A stretch of DNA of 64,000 nt from Anderseniella sp039978075 (GTDB taxonomy: Bacteria > Pseudomonadota > Alphaproteobacteria > Rhizobiales > Aestuariivirgaceae): positions 1 through 64,000 of the forward strand of contig JBDWCA010000007.1 of assembly GCA_039978075.1 (NCBI GenBank). The letters run 5' to 3'. Shown in pieces: positions 17,986 through 27,306 of this stretch (its first letter is position 1; each line of letters opens with the position of its first letter). The notes beneath the pieces were generated by a model, which saw nothing but the letters and a program-made list of their open reading frames with translations, made no database searches and had not been told where the DNA came from. The translations under genes and the position numbers were made by a program.

Positions 17986-18864
17986 ATGACTGTCAGGCCG
18001 CGCCGCAGTGTTTTGTATATGCCGGGGTCCAATACCCGTGCGCTGGAAAAGGCAAAGACGCTTGCCGCCGATACGCTGATTCTGGATCTGGAAGATGCGG
18101 TTGCGCCGTCTGCCAAGGCGGACGCGCGCGGTTTTGTGTGTGATGCGGTGAAAGCCGGCGGGTACGGCAGGCGTGAACTGGTCATACGGATCAACTCGCT
18201 GACGTCCGAATGGGGCATGGATGATCTGTCTGCGGCATTGCAGGCGGGACCGGATGCCATCCTGGTGCCCAAAGTGTCCACACCGTTTGATATTGCAACC
18301 GTCGACAAGGCGATGGCGGATGCCCCTGAAGGGATATCGATCTGGGCCATGATGGAAACGCCATTGGCCATGCTGAACGCGCGCGAGATCGCCTCTGCAA
18401 CAACTGAATATTCCCGCTTTGACTGCATGGTGATGGGAACCAATGATCTGGCCAAGGAAACCGGCGCGGGTCTGGGTGGCGATCGTGTTGCCATGATGCC
18501 TTGGCTGATGACCTGCGTGGCGGCGGCGCGCGCCTACGGCCTGACGATCATAGATGGCGTCTACAATGATTTCCGCGATGACGAGGGTTGCGCCGGCGAG
18601 TGCGCGCAGGGCCGCCTGATCGGCATGGATGGCAAGACACTGATCCACCCCGGCCAGATTGCGCCGGCCAATGCGGCGTTTGCACCATCGCCGGAGCAGA
18701 TTGCAGCGGCCAACGAGATCATCGCGGCGTTTGCCCTGCCGGAGAATGCGGGTCTTGGCGCCATCAATCTCAATGGCCGCATGGTTGAACTCCTGCACTG
18801 TGAAATTGCGCGAAAGACGGTTGCCATGAGCAAGGCGATCTCTCAACTGGAGGCAACATCATGA
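17986..18864 (+). CDS. CoA ester lyase (malyl-CoA lyase/thioesterase type)
   Basis: 292-residue HpcH/HpaI-CitE superfamily TIM-barrel protein. Typical motifs: RSVLYMPGSNTRALEKA, LILDLEDAVAP (metal-binding region), MMETPLAMLN, VMGTNDLAKE and GRLIGMDGKTLIHPGQI. In alphaproteobacteria this group includes malyl-CoA/beta-methylmalyl-CoA lyase (Mcl1) and malyl-CoA thioesterase (Mcl2); length is closer to Mcl2 but I do not decide. ATG 17986 follows AGGGGAA at 17971-17977. Overlaps the next gene by 4 nt, so they form one operon, consistent with the ethylmalonyl-CoA pathway. Confidence 0.9.
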   Translation: MTVRPRRSVLYMPGSNTRALEKAKTLAADTLILDLEDAVAPSAKADARGFVCDAVKAGGYGRRELVIRINSLTSEWGMDDLSAALQAGPDAILVPKVSTPFDIATVDKAMADAPEGISIWAMMETPLAMLNAREIASATTEYSRFDCMVMGTNDLAKETGAGLGGDRVAMMPWLMTCVAAARAYGLTIIDGVYNDFRDDEGCAGECAQGRLIGMDGKTLIHPGQIAPANAAFAPSPEQIAAANEIIAAFALPENAGLGAINLNGRMVELLHCEIARKTVAMSKAISQLEATS

Positions 18865-19928
18865 GCACGGCATCGAACAAGACATCCAGCAAGACTGGGG
18901 CAGGCAATTTCTTTGAGGACTTCTCGGTCGGCCAGGTGATCCGGCATGCGGTTCCGCGCACGGTCGGCGAAGGCGAAAGGGCACTTTATACCGGGCTTTA
19001 CGGCATGCGCTGCGCCGTTCAGTCGTCGGACGCGTTCGCCCGGGCGATCGGGTACAAGGAATTTCCACTGGATGACATGCTGGTGTTCCACATTGTGTTC
19101 GGCAAGACGGTACCGGATATCTCTCTCAATGCCGTCGCCAATCTGGGCTATGCGGACTGCCGGTTTCTGAAACCGGTATTTGCCGGGGACACGCTTAACT
19201 CACAATCTGAAGTGATCGGTGTGAAGCAGAATTCAAACGGCAAGACCGGTGTGGTCTATGTGCGCTCGACAGGCATGAACCAGCACGGTGAGCCCGTGCT
19301 TGAGTTCGTACGCTGGGTCATGGTGCGCAAGCGTGATGCGGCATCACCAGCTCCCGACCCGGTTGTGCCGGAACTGCCCGGGCAGGTTTCACCTGAAAAA
19401 CTGGGTGCTGCCTGTCCGGCGATTGATCCCGGCGAATGGGATGCGAACTTGTCGGGCTCGGCGCATTTCTGGGGAGACTACTCAGCCGGTGAACGCATTG
19501 ATCATGTGGACGGCATGACGGTGGAAGAAGCCGAGCACATGCTGGCAACCAGACTGTACCAGAACACCGCAAAGGTGCATTTCAACCAGTTCACCGAAGG
19601 CCAGGGCCGGTTTGGCCGCAGGCTGATCTATGGTGGCCATGTGATTTCGCTGGCTCGTGCATTGTCATTCAACGGCCTGGCCAATGCATTCCATATCGCA
19701 GCCATCAATGGCGGTGCGCACGTGGCGCCCCTGTTTGCCGGGGAAACAGTGTTCAGCTGGTCTGAAGTGCGCGATACGGCAAGACTGGAGGGTCGCGATG
19801 ATGTTGGCGCGTTGCGATTGCGCACGGTTGCCACAAAGGATGCGCCCTGCGGTTCATTCCCGGAATCCGGTGATGACGGTGTCATTCTTGACCTTGATTA
19901 CTGGGTGTTGATGCCGGTCAGACCATAA
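18861..19928 (+). CDS. mch: MaoC-type hydratase, probable mesaconyl-CoA hydratase
   Basis: 355-residue protein with two hot-dog (MaoC) repeats: FFEDFSVGQVIRHAVPRTV starts the first and WGDYSAGERIDHVDGMTV the second. The C-terminal half carries the hydratase-like GRRLIYGGHVISLARALS and GGAHVAPLFAGETVFSW. Tandem MaoC proteins of this length next to a CoA ester lyase are mesaconyl-CoA (2-methylfumaryl-CoA) hydratases of the ethylmalonyl-CoA pathway. The start overlaps the lyase stop as ATGA. sdhC follows 114 nt later. Confidence 0.85.
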   Translation: MSTASNKTSSKTGAGNFFEDFSVGQVIRHAVPRTVGEGERALYTGLYGMRCAVQSSDAFARAIGYKEFPLDDMLVFHIVFGKTVPDISLNAVANLGYADCRFLKPVFAGDTLNSQSEVIGVKQNSNGKTGVVYVRSTGMNQHGEPVLEFVRWVMVRKRDAASPAPDPVVPELPGQVSPEKLGAACPAIDPGEWDANLSGSAHFWGDYSAGERIDHVDGMTVEEAEHMLATRLYQNTAKVHFNQFTEGQGRFGRRLIYGGHVISLARALSFNGLANAFHIAAINGGAHVAPLFAGETVFSWSEVRDTARLEGRDDVGALRLRTVATKDAPCGSFPESGDDGVILDLDYWVLMPVRP

Positions 19929-20042
19929 TGGGATACGCCTACACGGTGTGAAATTAAACCGAACGGCGCATTGCGCGTATTGCGTTGCACATAGTATGAC
20001 AGGAGCGATCCTGCCTCGACGACATCATCAGGGACAATCCGA

Positions 20043-20438
20043 ATGGCGAACTCACACTTGAAAGAGCGACCGCTCTCTCCGCATCTGAGTATCTATAAAC
20101 CGATGCTCACCATGATGATGTCGATTGTTCATCGTGTGACCGGTGTGGGGCTGTATTTCGGCATGGCCCTGTTCGTGTGGTGGCTGTTTTCAGCGGCACA
20201 CTCGCAAAGCTATTTTGATTTCGTGCAGGGTTTCATCGGCTCCTGGTTCGGGCGCCTGGTGTTGTTCGGTTTTACCTGGGCGCTGGTGCATCATGCGCTT
20301 GGCGGGCTTCGGCATCTGCTGTGGGATACCGGTCGTGGATTTGACCTGGTCAAGATAGAATGGATGGCGCGGGCGACCATTGCAGGATCGATCACACTAA
20401 CGCTGCTGATCTGGTTTGCAGCCTATGCGGCGAGGTAA
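20043..20438 (+). CDS. sdhC: Succinate dehydrogenase cytochrome b556 subunit SdhC
   Basis: 131-residue membrane anchor of complex II with three helices. The N-terminal RPLSPHLSIYKP and the quinone-site SIVHRVTGVGLYFG are standard. The heme b ligand histidine lies in LVHHALGGLRHLLWD. AGGGA precedes the ATG. First gene of sdhCDAB. Confidence 0.97.
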   Translation: MANSHLKERPLSPHLSIYKPMLTMMMSIVHRVTGVGLYFGMALFVWWLFSAAHSQSYFDFVQGFIGSWFGRLVLFGFTWALVHHALGGLRHLLWDTGRGFDLVKIEWMARATIAGSITLTLLIWFAAYAAR

Positions 20439-20444
20439 CGCGAT

Positions 20445-20825
20445 ATGAGCATGAGAACACCCTTAGGCAAAGTGCGCGGGCTGGGGTCGGCCAAATCCGG
20501 CACCGAGCATTTCTGGCATCAGCGGCTGACCGCAGTTGCCAATATTCCGCTGGTGATCTTTCTGGCATGGTTCTGCGTTTCCAAGGTGGGCGCTGATCGC
20601 GCAGAAATGACACAGGCGCTGTCCAACCCGTTGGTGGCGCTGATGCTTGTGTTCACCATCATCTCGATTACCTGGCACATGCGGCTCGGCATGCAGGTTG
20701 TAATCGAGGATTATATACATAGTGAAGGCAGCAAGGTGATCTGCCTGCTCGGCAATACCTTCTTCTCATTGGCGGTGGCCCTGACGGGCCTGTTCGCCGT
20801 TCTCAAGATTTCCTTCGGAGGCTGA
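20445..20825 (+). CDS. sdhD: Succinate dehydrogenase membrane anchor SdhD
   Basis: 126-residue three-helix anchor. The N-terminal GSAKSGTEHFWHQRLTAVAN and the second-helix TWHMRLGMQVVIEDYIHSEG, carrying the probable heme/quinone-site histidine and the conserved Asp-Tyr, are typical of alphaproteobacterial SdhD. It starts 6 nt after sdhC. Confidence 0.97.
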   Translation: MSMRTPLGKVRGLGSAKSGTEHFWHQRLTAVANIPLVIFLAWFCVSKVGADRAEMTQALSNPLVALMLVFTIISITWHMRLGMQVVIEDYIHSEGSKVICLLGNTFFSLAVALTGLFAVLKISFGG

Positions 20826-20832
20826 CCGGCAC

Positions 20833-22665
20833 ATGGCTGCGACGAACGCATACGAGTTTACTGACCACCAGTTTGACGTGGTTGTCGTCGGTGCCGGCGG
20901 TGCCGGTTTGCGCGCCACGCTTGGCATGGCCGAGCAGGGTCTCAGGACGGCCTGTATTTCCAAGGTGTTCCCGACCCGGTCGCATACGGTGGCGGCACAA
21001 GGCGGTATTGCTGCCAGCCTGCACAATATGGGTCCTGATCACTGGCAGTGGCACCTGTATGATACCGTGAAGGGATCCGACTGGCTCGGCGATACCGACG
21101 CCATGGAATATCTGGCGCGCGAGGCGCCTGCAGCGGTTTACGAACTTGAGCACTACGGCGTGCCGTTCAGTCGTACCGAAGAGGGTAAGATATACCAGCG
21201 TCCGTTCGGCGGACACATGCAGAACTTTGGCGACGGCCCGCCGGTGCAGCGTACCTGTGCAGCCGCTGACCGGACCGGACACGCCATCCTGCACACGCTG
21301 TACGGGCAGAGCCTGAAACACCATGCGGAATTCTTCATCGAGTATTTCGCCATCGATCTGATCATGTCGGATGATGGCGTGTGTACCGGTGTTGTGGCGT
21401 GGAACCTGGAAGACGGCACCGTGCACCGGTTTGCCGCCAAGACGGTGGTGCTGGCGACAGGCGGATATGGCAGATCCTACTTTTCCGCTACATCAGCGCA
21501 TACCTGCACCGGTGACGGAAACGGCATGGCGGCGCGTGCCGGCCTGCCGCTGCAGGACATGGAATTCGTACAGTTCCACCCGACCGGAATTTACGGCGCA
21601 GGTTGCCTGATCACCGAAGGCGCGCGCGGCGAGGGTGGTTACCTGACCAATTCGGAAGGCGAGCGTTTCATGGAACGCTATGCGCCCAACGCCAAAGACC
21701 TGGCCTCGCGCGATGTGGTGTCGCGCTGCATGACTATGGAAATTCGCGAAGGCCGCGGAGTCGGCAAGGACAAGGATCACATCCACCTGCACCTGGATCA
21801 TCTTGATCCGGAGGTTCTGCACGAGCGCCTGCCAGGCATATCCGAGAGTGCCAAAATTTTTGCAGGCGTTGACCTGACCCGGGAACCGATCCCGGTGCTG
21901 CCGACGGTGCACTACAATATGGGCGGCATCCCCACCAATTACTGGGGCGAGGTTCTCAATCCGACCAAGAAGGATCCGAATGCCATACAGCCGGGCCTGA
22001 TGGCTGTCGGCGAGGCCGGCTGTGCGTCGGTGCACGGAGCCAACCGCCTGGGATCAAACTCTCTGATCGACCTGGTGGTGTTTGGCCGTGCTGCCGCGAT
22101 CAGGGCCGGCAAGGTGGTCGACAGGGAAGAGCCGGTGCCTTCAATCAATGAAGCGGCTGTCGACAAGATCATGGGCAGGTTTGATGACTTGCGGAATGCG
22201 TCGGGTGCAGTGCCGACCGCAAATCTCCGCCTCGAGATGCAGCGTGCCATGCAGGAAGATGCTGCCGTGTTCCGTACCCAGGAGACCCTGGCGCAGGGTT
22301 GCAAGCGGATCAGTGCGACATGGAAGAATATGTCTGACCTCAAGGTGACCGACAGATCGATGATCTGGAACTCCGACCTGGTTGAAACCCTGGAGCTTGA
22401 AAACCTGATGGTCAGTGCCATTACCACGGTTTATTCAGCCGAAGCGCGCAAGGAAAGCCGTGGTGCGCATGCACGCGAAGACTACAAGTCCGGGCCCTAT
22501 GACGGGCGTGACGACAAGAACTGGCGCAAGCACACGCTGTCGTGGGTTGACGACAAGGGCAAGGTGAAGCTGGATTATCGTCCGGTGCACACAGAGCCGC
22601 TGACAACACCTGCCGAAGGCGGCATTGACCCCAAGAAGATCGCGCCAAAAGCGCGTGTCTACTAG
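20833..22665 (+). CDS. sdhA: Succinate dehydrogenase flavoprotein subunit SdhA
   Basis: 610-residue FAD subunit that oxidises succinate to fumarate. FAD-binding VVVVGAGGAGLRATLG and the covalent-FAD histidine motif SHTVAAQGGIAASL are present. Active-site blocks GEGGYLTNSEGERFMERY, SRCMTMEIREGRGVG and NRLGSNSLIDLVVFGR are intact. Length is normal. Eight nucleotides after sdhD. Confidence 0.98.
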   Translation: MAATNAYEFTDHQFDVVVVGAGGAGLRATLGMAEQGLRTACISKVFPTRSHTVAAQGGIAASLHNMGPDHWQWHLYDTVKGSDWLGDTDAMEYLAREAPAAVYELEHYGVPFSRTEEGKIYQRPFGGHMQNFGDGPPVQRTCAAADRTGHAILHTLYGQSLKHHAEFFIEYFAIDLIMSDDGVCTGVVAWNLEDGTVHRFAAKTVVLATGGYGRSYFSATSAHTCTGDGNGMAARAGLPLQDMEFVQFHPTGIYGAGCLITEGARGEGGYLTNSEGERFMERYAPNAKDLASRDVVSRCMTMEIREGRGVGKDKDHIHLHLDHLDPEVLHERLPGISESAKIFAGVDLTREPIPVLPTVHYNMGGIPTNYWGEVLNPTKKDPNAIQPGLMAVGEAGCASVHGANRLGSNSLIDLVVFGRAAAIRAGKVVDREEPVPSINEAAVDKIMGRFDDLRNASGAVPTANLRLEMQRAMQEDAAVFRTQETLAQGCKRISATWKNMSDLKVTDRSMIWNSDLVETLELENLMVSAITTVYSAEARKESRGAHAREDYKSGPYDGRDDKNWRKHTLSWVDDKGKVKLDYRPVHTEPLTTPAEGGIDPKKIAPKARVY

Positions 22666-22691
22666 GGCTTAGGGCACGGGATAAGAGAAAC

Positions 22692-23471
22692 ATGGTTGAA
22701 CTGACACTTCCAAAGAACTCCCAGGTTGGCGACGGCAAAGTGTGGCCAAAGCCTGAAGGCGCCAATCGTACCCGCGAATTCAAGGTGTATCGCTGGAGCC
22801 CCGACGACGATGCCAATCCGCAGGTCGATACCTACACAATCGACTTGGATGATTGTGGACCAATGGTTCTCGACGCGCTGATCAAGATCAAGAACGAGAT
22901 CGATCCGACGCTGACCTTCCGCCGTTCGTGCCGGGAGGGTATCTGCGGGTCATGTGCGATGAACATCGACGGCACCAACACGCTGGCCTGTACCCGCGGC
23001 ATCGACGAGGTGGACGGTGATGTGCGCATCTATCCGCTGCCGCACATGCCGGTGGTCAAGGATCTGGTGCCGGACCTGTCACGGTTTTATGCACAGCATC
23101 GCTCCATCGAGCCATGGCTCAAGACCGAGACGCCTCAGCCCAGGACCGAATGGAAACAGTCGCACGAAGACCGCGAAAAGCTCGACGGGCTTTATGAATG
23201 TATTCTGTGCGCATGTTGTTCCACGTCGTGTCCGTCCTACTGGTGGAATGGCGACCGCTATCTTGGCCCCGCCATATTACTGCAGGCCTATCGCTGGCTG
23301 ATTGATTCACGTGACGAGGCGACCGGTGAGCGACTTGACAATCTGGAAGACCCGTTCCGGCTGTACCGGTGCCACACCATCATGAACTGCTCCAAGGCGT
23401 GCCCGAAGGGGTTGAACCCGGCAAAGGCGATTGCAGAGATCAAGAAGATGATGATCGAGCGCCGGGTGTAG
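22692..23471 (+). CDS. sdhB: Succinate dehydrogenase iron-sulfur subunit SdhB
   Basis: 259-residue protein passing electrons from FAD to ubiquinone. The [2Fe-2S] cysteines lie in CREGICGSCAMNIDG with a later Cys in TLACTRG. The [4Fe-4S] and [3Fe-4S] ligands lie in CILCACCSTSCPSYWW and CHTIMNCSKACPKGLNP. Last gene of the sdh operon. Confidence 0.98.
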   Translation: MVELTLPKNSQVGDGKVWPKPEGANRTREFKVYRWSPDDDANPQVDTYTIDLDDCGPMVLDALIKIKNEIDPTLTFRRSCREGICGSCAMNIDGTNTLACTRGIDEVDGDVRIYPLPHMPVVKDLVPDLSRFYAQHRSIEPWLKTETPQPRTEWKQSHEDREKLDGLYECILCACCSTSCPSYWWNGDRYLGPAILLQAYRWLIDSRDEATGERLDNLEDPFRLYRCHTIMNCSKACPKGLNPAKAIAEIKKMMIERRV

Positions 23472-23537
23472 ACGTTTCGCGAATGCTGAAACTGCAATAG
23501 ACTGATGGTACAATTGGTCTGTTGGAGTGTTACGGAA

Positions 23538-24524
23538 ATGCGATGCCTGTCTATTTTGATCCTGTTCCTGCTTGTATCGATATCTTCACCGGCGCAGGCG
23601 TTTGATTGCGCCAAGGCAAGCAGCGAAACCGAAAAACTGATTTGTTCCGACAGCAAACTCAAGCAGGCGGATGATGATCTTGGCGCGGCGTGGCGCAGGG
23701 CGCGCGATTTACTCGGCGACACAGAATTCAACATGCTTCGGCAAAACCAGCGCGCCTGGCTGAAGACCCGCGCTGCGCGCTGCGGTTACGGCAGCGATGT
23801 CGAACGAATTGACTGTCTGGCGCAGCAAACCACCCGGCGGACTTTGATTATTGCGGCGCAACCGAAGACGGGGCCGGGAAGCGGTGCCGCCATGGTGCCG
23901 TTCGCCAGGGTGCAGGCAGGATCAAAGACTGCCTACGAGATCGAGATTGCCGGTGTCCGGTTTGCCGATCCTGCCGCGGCCGGGCAGGTGTCTTTCAACA
24001 GGCAGGTGGATGACCTGGTCAAACAGGCACCTTTTACCGAAAAGATCGACTTCGAGACCGCCGGACAGCTCAGCTATAATCAATCGATCACCGTGGAATA
24101 TGCTGCGCCAAACCTGGTGTCGGCGCTGGTGCAAACCTGGCGCTATGACGGTGGCGCGCATGGCAACTCGTTCTTTTCCGCCATCAATGTCAGTCCCCAA
24201 GCCGGTGTGCTTACCTATGACAAGCTGTTTTCACCGGGGGCGAAAACACAACTGGCAGACGCCTGCGCAAGCCGGCTTTACAGCTACGATGCAGACGAGG
24301 CGCTCAGCAAGGCACAGCTCAAGCAGATGTTTTTCCCCGGTTACGAGAAAACGATCGGGACGGCGGCAGGCAATCTGTCGTCATGGACCTTCAGTACTGA
24401 TGGTGCCAGGGTTCATTTTTCTCCCTATGAACTTGCGCCTTATGCTGCCGGCAGCTTTGAATGCCGTTTGCCGCTGAGCCTTTTGCGTGAGGTGTCCAGG
24501 GCGGGCCAACTTCTGCCGAAGTGA
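23538..24524 (+). CDS. Exported LprI/DUF3298 domain protein
   Basis: 328-residue protein with an N-terminal signal peptide ending near PAQAFDC. An LprI-type lysozyme-inhibitor-like domain (DUF1311) follows, with cysteines in FDCAKASSETEKLICSDS, then RAARCGYGS and IDCLAQQ, suggesting two disulfides. The C-terminal half (about residues 130-328) is DUF3298, with the hallmark RYDGGAHGNSFF. Similar two-domain envelope proteins occur in many Proteobacteria without known function. ATG 23538 starts exactly at the signal peptide; an upstream TTG would add hydrophilic residues before it. Confidence 0.82.
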   Translation: MRCLSILILFLLVSISSPAQAFDCAKASSETEKLICSDSKLKQADDDLGAAWRRARDLLGDTEFNMLRQNQRAWLKTRAARCGYGSDVERIDCLAQQTTRRTLIIAAQPKTGPGSGAAMVPFARVQAGSKTAYEIEIAGVRFADPAAAGQVSFNRQVDDLVKQAPFTEKIDFETAGQLSYNQSITVEYAAPNLVSALVQTWRYDGGAHGNSFFSAINVSPQAGVLTYDKLFSPGAKTQLADACASRLYSYDADEALSKAQLKQMFFPGYEKTIGTAAGNLSSWTFSTDGARVHFSPYELAPYAAGSFECRLPLSLLREVSRAGQLLPK

Positions 24525-24626
24525 CGAAAACGGCCATGGTTAACTGTATGTCAATCTGGTTGCTGCAATTTTACCTAACAGGAGTTCAACGCGACTCGGG
24601 ATTGATGCAGTCAGTCAGTCAAGGAC

Positions 24627-25064
24627 ATGAAACCTATGCAAAACGCCGCTTTATCAGTTGATACAGCCAATTCGACACCGCCTGTGACGGTTGCTTACCC
24701 GTCCGCGCAGTGTGAAAAAAGCCCCTATTCCAGCATTGTCGGACGGGGCAACATGCCGCTTTTGATCGAAGATTGCCTGCTGGCCGAAGTGCCGCGCGAT
24801 CAGTTGAACCGCGAGTGGGAAGCCTGCAAGACGATTTCCGACGGGGATGCCGCAGATTACTGCCGCCGCGCGGCGGGTCGCCTGTCACGCGCCTTTGAAA
24901 GCGAAATAGCCTCTGCAGACCTGTCTGACATTGTTGCCAATGCTGCAGTGCTGTTCCTGCTCTCATTGCGCAAGAGCGGCGTTGCATCAACGGACCAGAT
25001 TGGTCCTTGCCAGGTTTGCTATGACGGCAGCGAGGCCGGTGGCCGGGTCAGTGCTGCAGGTTAG
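24627..25064 (+). CDS. Hypothetical protein, 145 residues
   Basis: No recognised family. The N-terminal 40 residues are Ser/Thr/Pro-rich without a clear signal peptide. Next come several Cys (QCEKSP, EDCLLAE, EACKTIS, DYCRRAA) and a C-terminal hydrophobic stretch NAAVLFLLSLRK, then CQVC. AAGGA lies directly before the ATG. Codon use matches neighbouring genes, supporting it as real. It is separate from sdhB and the preceding exported protein. Confidence 0.6.
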   Translation: MKPMQNAALSVDTANSTPPVTVAYPSAQCEKSPYSSIVGRGNMPLLIEDCLLAEVPRDQLNREWEACKTISDGDAADYCRRAAGRLSRAFESEIASADLSDIVANAAVLFLLSLRKSGVASTDQIGPCQVCYDGSEAGGRVSAAG

Positions 25065-25100
25065 CTCGCGTTCGCCAGCGATCTGTGATCTTGTCGCAGG

Positions 25101-25541
25101 ATGACGAAAGACAGCAAGCCAGCGGAACCCTTTATGGACGCTGTTGAGTTTGGGCACTCGCTCGGACCCGGCATCGGTTTCAACCTGCTTGTCAGCAACA
25201 CCTCAAAGCATCGCGATTTCGCCGTTTCGGTTCTGGGGGCGAAAGTCCTGCATCACAGCGACGATTTTTCGGTGTTCTCGCTGAGCGGATCAATCTGGCT
25301 GATCCATGCCGACCATACCTACAAGTCCAATGTCCTGTACGGCGTCGCCACACAGGCTGAAGGCCGCGGTGCCGGCGCGGAACTGCGCGCCTATGGAGTG
25401 GATCCGGACAAGGCGGAGGCCGCCGCCCGTGCCGGCGGCTGGACGGTGCTGGCAGGTGCGCAGGACAAACCGCACGGGCTTCGCGAAGCGGTCATCCTTG
25501 ATGACGACGGGTATGCCTGGGTGCCGGGGGTGGCAATTTAG
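25101..25541 (+). CDS. VOC (glyoxalase-like) family protein
   Basis: 146-residue single-module protein of the vicinal oxygen chelate superfamily, judged from GIGFNLLVSNTSKHRDFAVSVLGAKV, FSLSGSIWLIHADHTY and the C-terminal GLREAVILDDDGYAWVPG. Metal-ligand positions are compatible with His and Glu but not certain. Substrate unknown. CGCAGG precedes the ATG. It is 36 nt after the hypothetical gene at 24627. Confidence 0.7.
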   Translation: MTKDSKPAEPFMDAVEFGHSLGPGIGFNLLVSNTSKHRDFAVSVLGAKVLHHSDDFSVFSLSGSIWLIHADHTYKSNVLYGVATQAEGRGAGAELRAYGVDPDKAEAAARAGGWTVLAGAQDKPHGLREAVILDDDGYAWVPGVAI

Positions 25542-25715
25542 GGTCCGGGCCTGGAAACCGAGCGAAAGTGCTGGTTGCCGGCTTTGAGCCCTTGGTTGCC
25601 ATTTGGCCTGCAAACTCCAACGGCAACTACGTGCCAATATCAGATATTCAATGTCCATAGGTTTCTATCAATCGACGCGACGGTTTTTAAAGGCTGATGC
25701 CAACCTGCTCTCCAA

Positions 25716-25729
25716 TTGATCAAAATCAA
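25716..25729. promoter_or_regulatory. Perfect FNR/FixK-type box upstream of the universal stress protein gene
   Basis: TTGAT-CAAA-ATCAA fits the FNR/Anr/FixK consensus completely. It lies 156-169 bp before the universal stress protein start in a 343-bp gene-free region (25542-25884) that otherwise holds only AT-rich promoter-like sequence. Usp genes belong to FNR-type regulons in several Proteobacteria, so control of this gene is a reasonable inference. Confidence 0.65.
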
Positions 25730-25884
25730 CGCTCTGTGAACGATACAGCTTATTAATGAGGCAACGAATTTTTTTGGGTTGTTGCACGCCGTTCTTTGGC
25801 ATTTTTGTTGAAATATTGGCTGTCTGCAAGTTCGGCTGAACGACGGATTACCGACACCGACTCACCCATCAAAGGAGTGCCCCG

Positions 25885-26916
25885 ATGATACGGACCATAG
25901 TAACCCCGATTGACGGCTCGGTGCATGCGCAAATGGCCTTGGACATGAGCATAGAATTTGCCGCGAAATATGATGCTGAGTTGATTTTACTGAATATCGG
26001 CGTTCCAGACGACAATATTCCGGAAGAGCTTTATAACGCTGCGGCGCGCGAGCTTGAGAAAGTCGAAAGCAGCGGGCAAGAAACCGGTGTTCCCCCACAC
26101 AAATCGCAACGCCTTCGGGTTCTTGGGTACATTGGGCATATGTTACTGGACAATGCGCAGAAGCAAGCCGAACAAAACGGCGTGAAACGTGTCGAAACGG
26201 TTATCGATCTTGGTGATGCTGGCGAACGGATTGTACATCATGCGAAGCAAAGGTCTGCGGATCTCATCGTTATGGGCAGCCGTGGACTCGGTGAACTCAA
26301 AGGGCTTGTTATCGGCAGTGTCTCGCACAAGGTGTTTCATCTTGCGCCCTGTTCCTGCGTGACGGTGCACCACAGGGACGGGCAACCGGCTCTGGGAGGG
26401 ATCAGGAGCATCTTGGTGCCAACCGATGGCTCAGATCAAGCAAACAAGGCGGTTGATCTAGCGATTGACATTGCAGCCAAAATTGAGGCGAAGCTGATTA
26501 TCATGTACGTGATGTGGCGCGGCCCGTCATTGGAAGAACTCCGTGCCTCGATCGATCTGGATCAGCTCAGTGAGAACGCCCGAGAGGAACTCGACCCGGC
26601 ACTGCATCCAATCGCCGAACATATGAGCAGTGCTTTCATTCCGCCGGTTGTCTCCAAGGACACGCAGAATGAAATCGGCCAGCAAGTTCTTGCACGTGGA
26701 CAGCAAATCGCCGAGACGAAAGGTGTTGAGCTGACAGACCTGGTCGTTATCGAGGGCGATCCGGCGCGCAAGATTGTTCAGATCGCCAAGCACGAAAATG
26801 TCGATTTGATCGCCATGGGGAGTCGCGGCCTCGGGAGCGCTGAAGGTCTTTTCGCTGGCAGCGTGTCTTACAAGGTTAGTCACGCGGCGCCGCGCAATTG
26901 CATGATCATTCGTTGA
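25885..26916 (+). CDS. Tandem-domain universal stress protein
   Basis: 343-residue protein with two UspA modules, about residues 1-160 and 168-343. Each ends in the ATP-binding pattern G-x2-G-x9-G-S: MGSRGLGELKGLVIGSVSHKV-like in the first and MGSRGLGSAEGLFAGSVSYKV-like in the second. Each begins with a TPIDGS or VPTDGS Asp motif. Such proteins respond to hypoxia or starvation in other bacteria. AAAGGAG is placed well before the ATG, and the perfect FNR-type box upstream suggests low-oxygen induction. Confidence 0.93.
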   Translation: MIRTIVTPIDGSVHAQMALDMSIEFAAKYDAELILLNIGVPDDNIPEELYNAAARELEKVESSGQETGVPPHKSQRLRVLGYIGHMLLDNAQKQAEQNGVKRVETVIDLGDAGERIVHHAKQRSADLIVMGSRGLGELKGLVIGSVSHKVFHLAPCSCVTVHHRDGQPALGGIRSILVPTDGSDQANKAVDLAIDIAAKIEAKLIIMYVMWRGPSLEELRASIDLDQLSENAREELDPALHPIAEHMSSAFIPPVVSKDTQNEIGQQVLARGQQIAETKGVELTDLVVIEGDPARKIVQIAKHENVDLIAMGSRGLGSAEGLFAGSVSYKVSHAAPRNCMIIR

Positions 26917-27306
26917 CGTTCGCCAAACCACCCAAGTGAATGCTTAACCTCCTCAAGGTTGAGAGTGCTTTTACCTGCCAAGGCCCTGCAGCTTGTGCGG
27001 AAATCAATTAGTGCAAGGGGGCACGCAAAAAATCCCAGAACGTCGGTTCAGGGTCAGGGCCGGGCTTTGAACGCCTTGGTCTCAACCGTAGCTTTGTCCG
27101 CATTGCCACCGTTAAGGGTTCGGAAGAATTCCGCCCCGTAAATTGCGTCCGGTGCCCGCTCTGAGCCCAGGGTATTTGATGCTGCGGTGGCGCGAATGGC
27201 CGCCTCCGCCGTACATGTCATCGCCGCAGAAAATCTGTATGTTGACGTCAGATCGAAATTTGCTTTAGTCGCAGAAAGTCTGTGTCGAAAACCGGGGAGT
27301 TTCAAA
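26917..27306. other. Gene-free stretch between usp and VOC genes
   Basis: 390 bp. Reading frames here lack family resemblance and start sites. The part 27050-27240 has coding-like GC content on both strands and may be a worn gene remnant, but no homology can be named. Confidence 0.4.

Noticed and set aside
27054..27305. 83-residue minus-strand frame upstream of the VOC gene
   Set aside because: Runs antisense into the VOC ribosome binding site, no start signal, Ala/Thr-rich chance composition. A gene remnant cannot be excluded.
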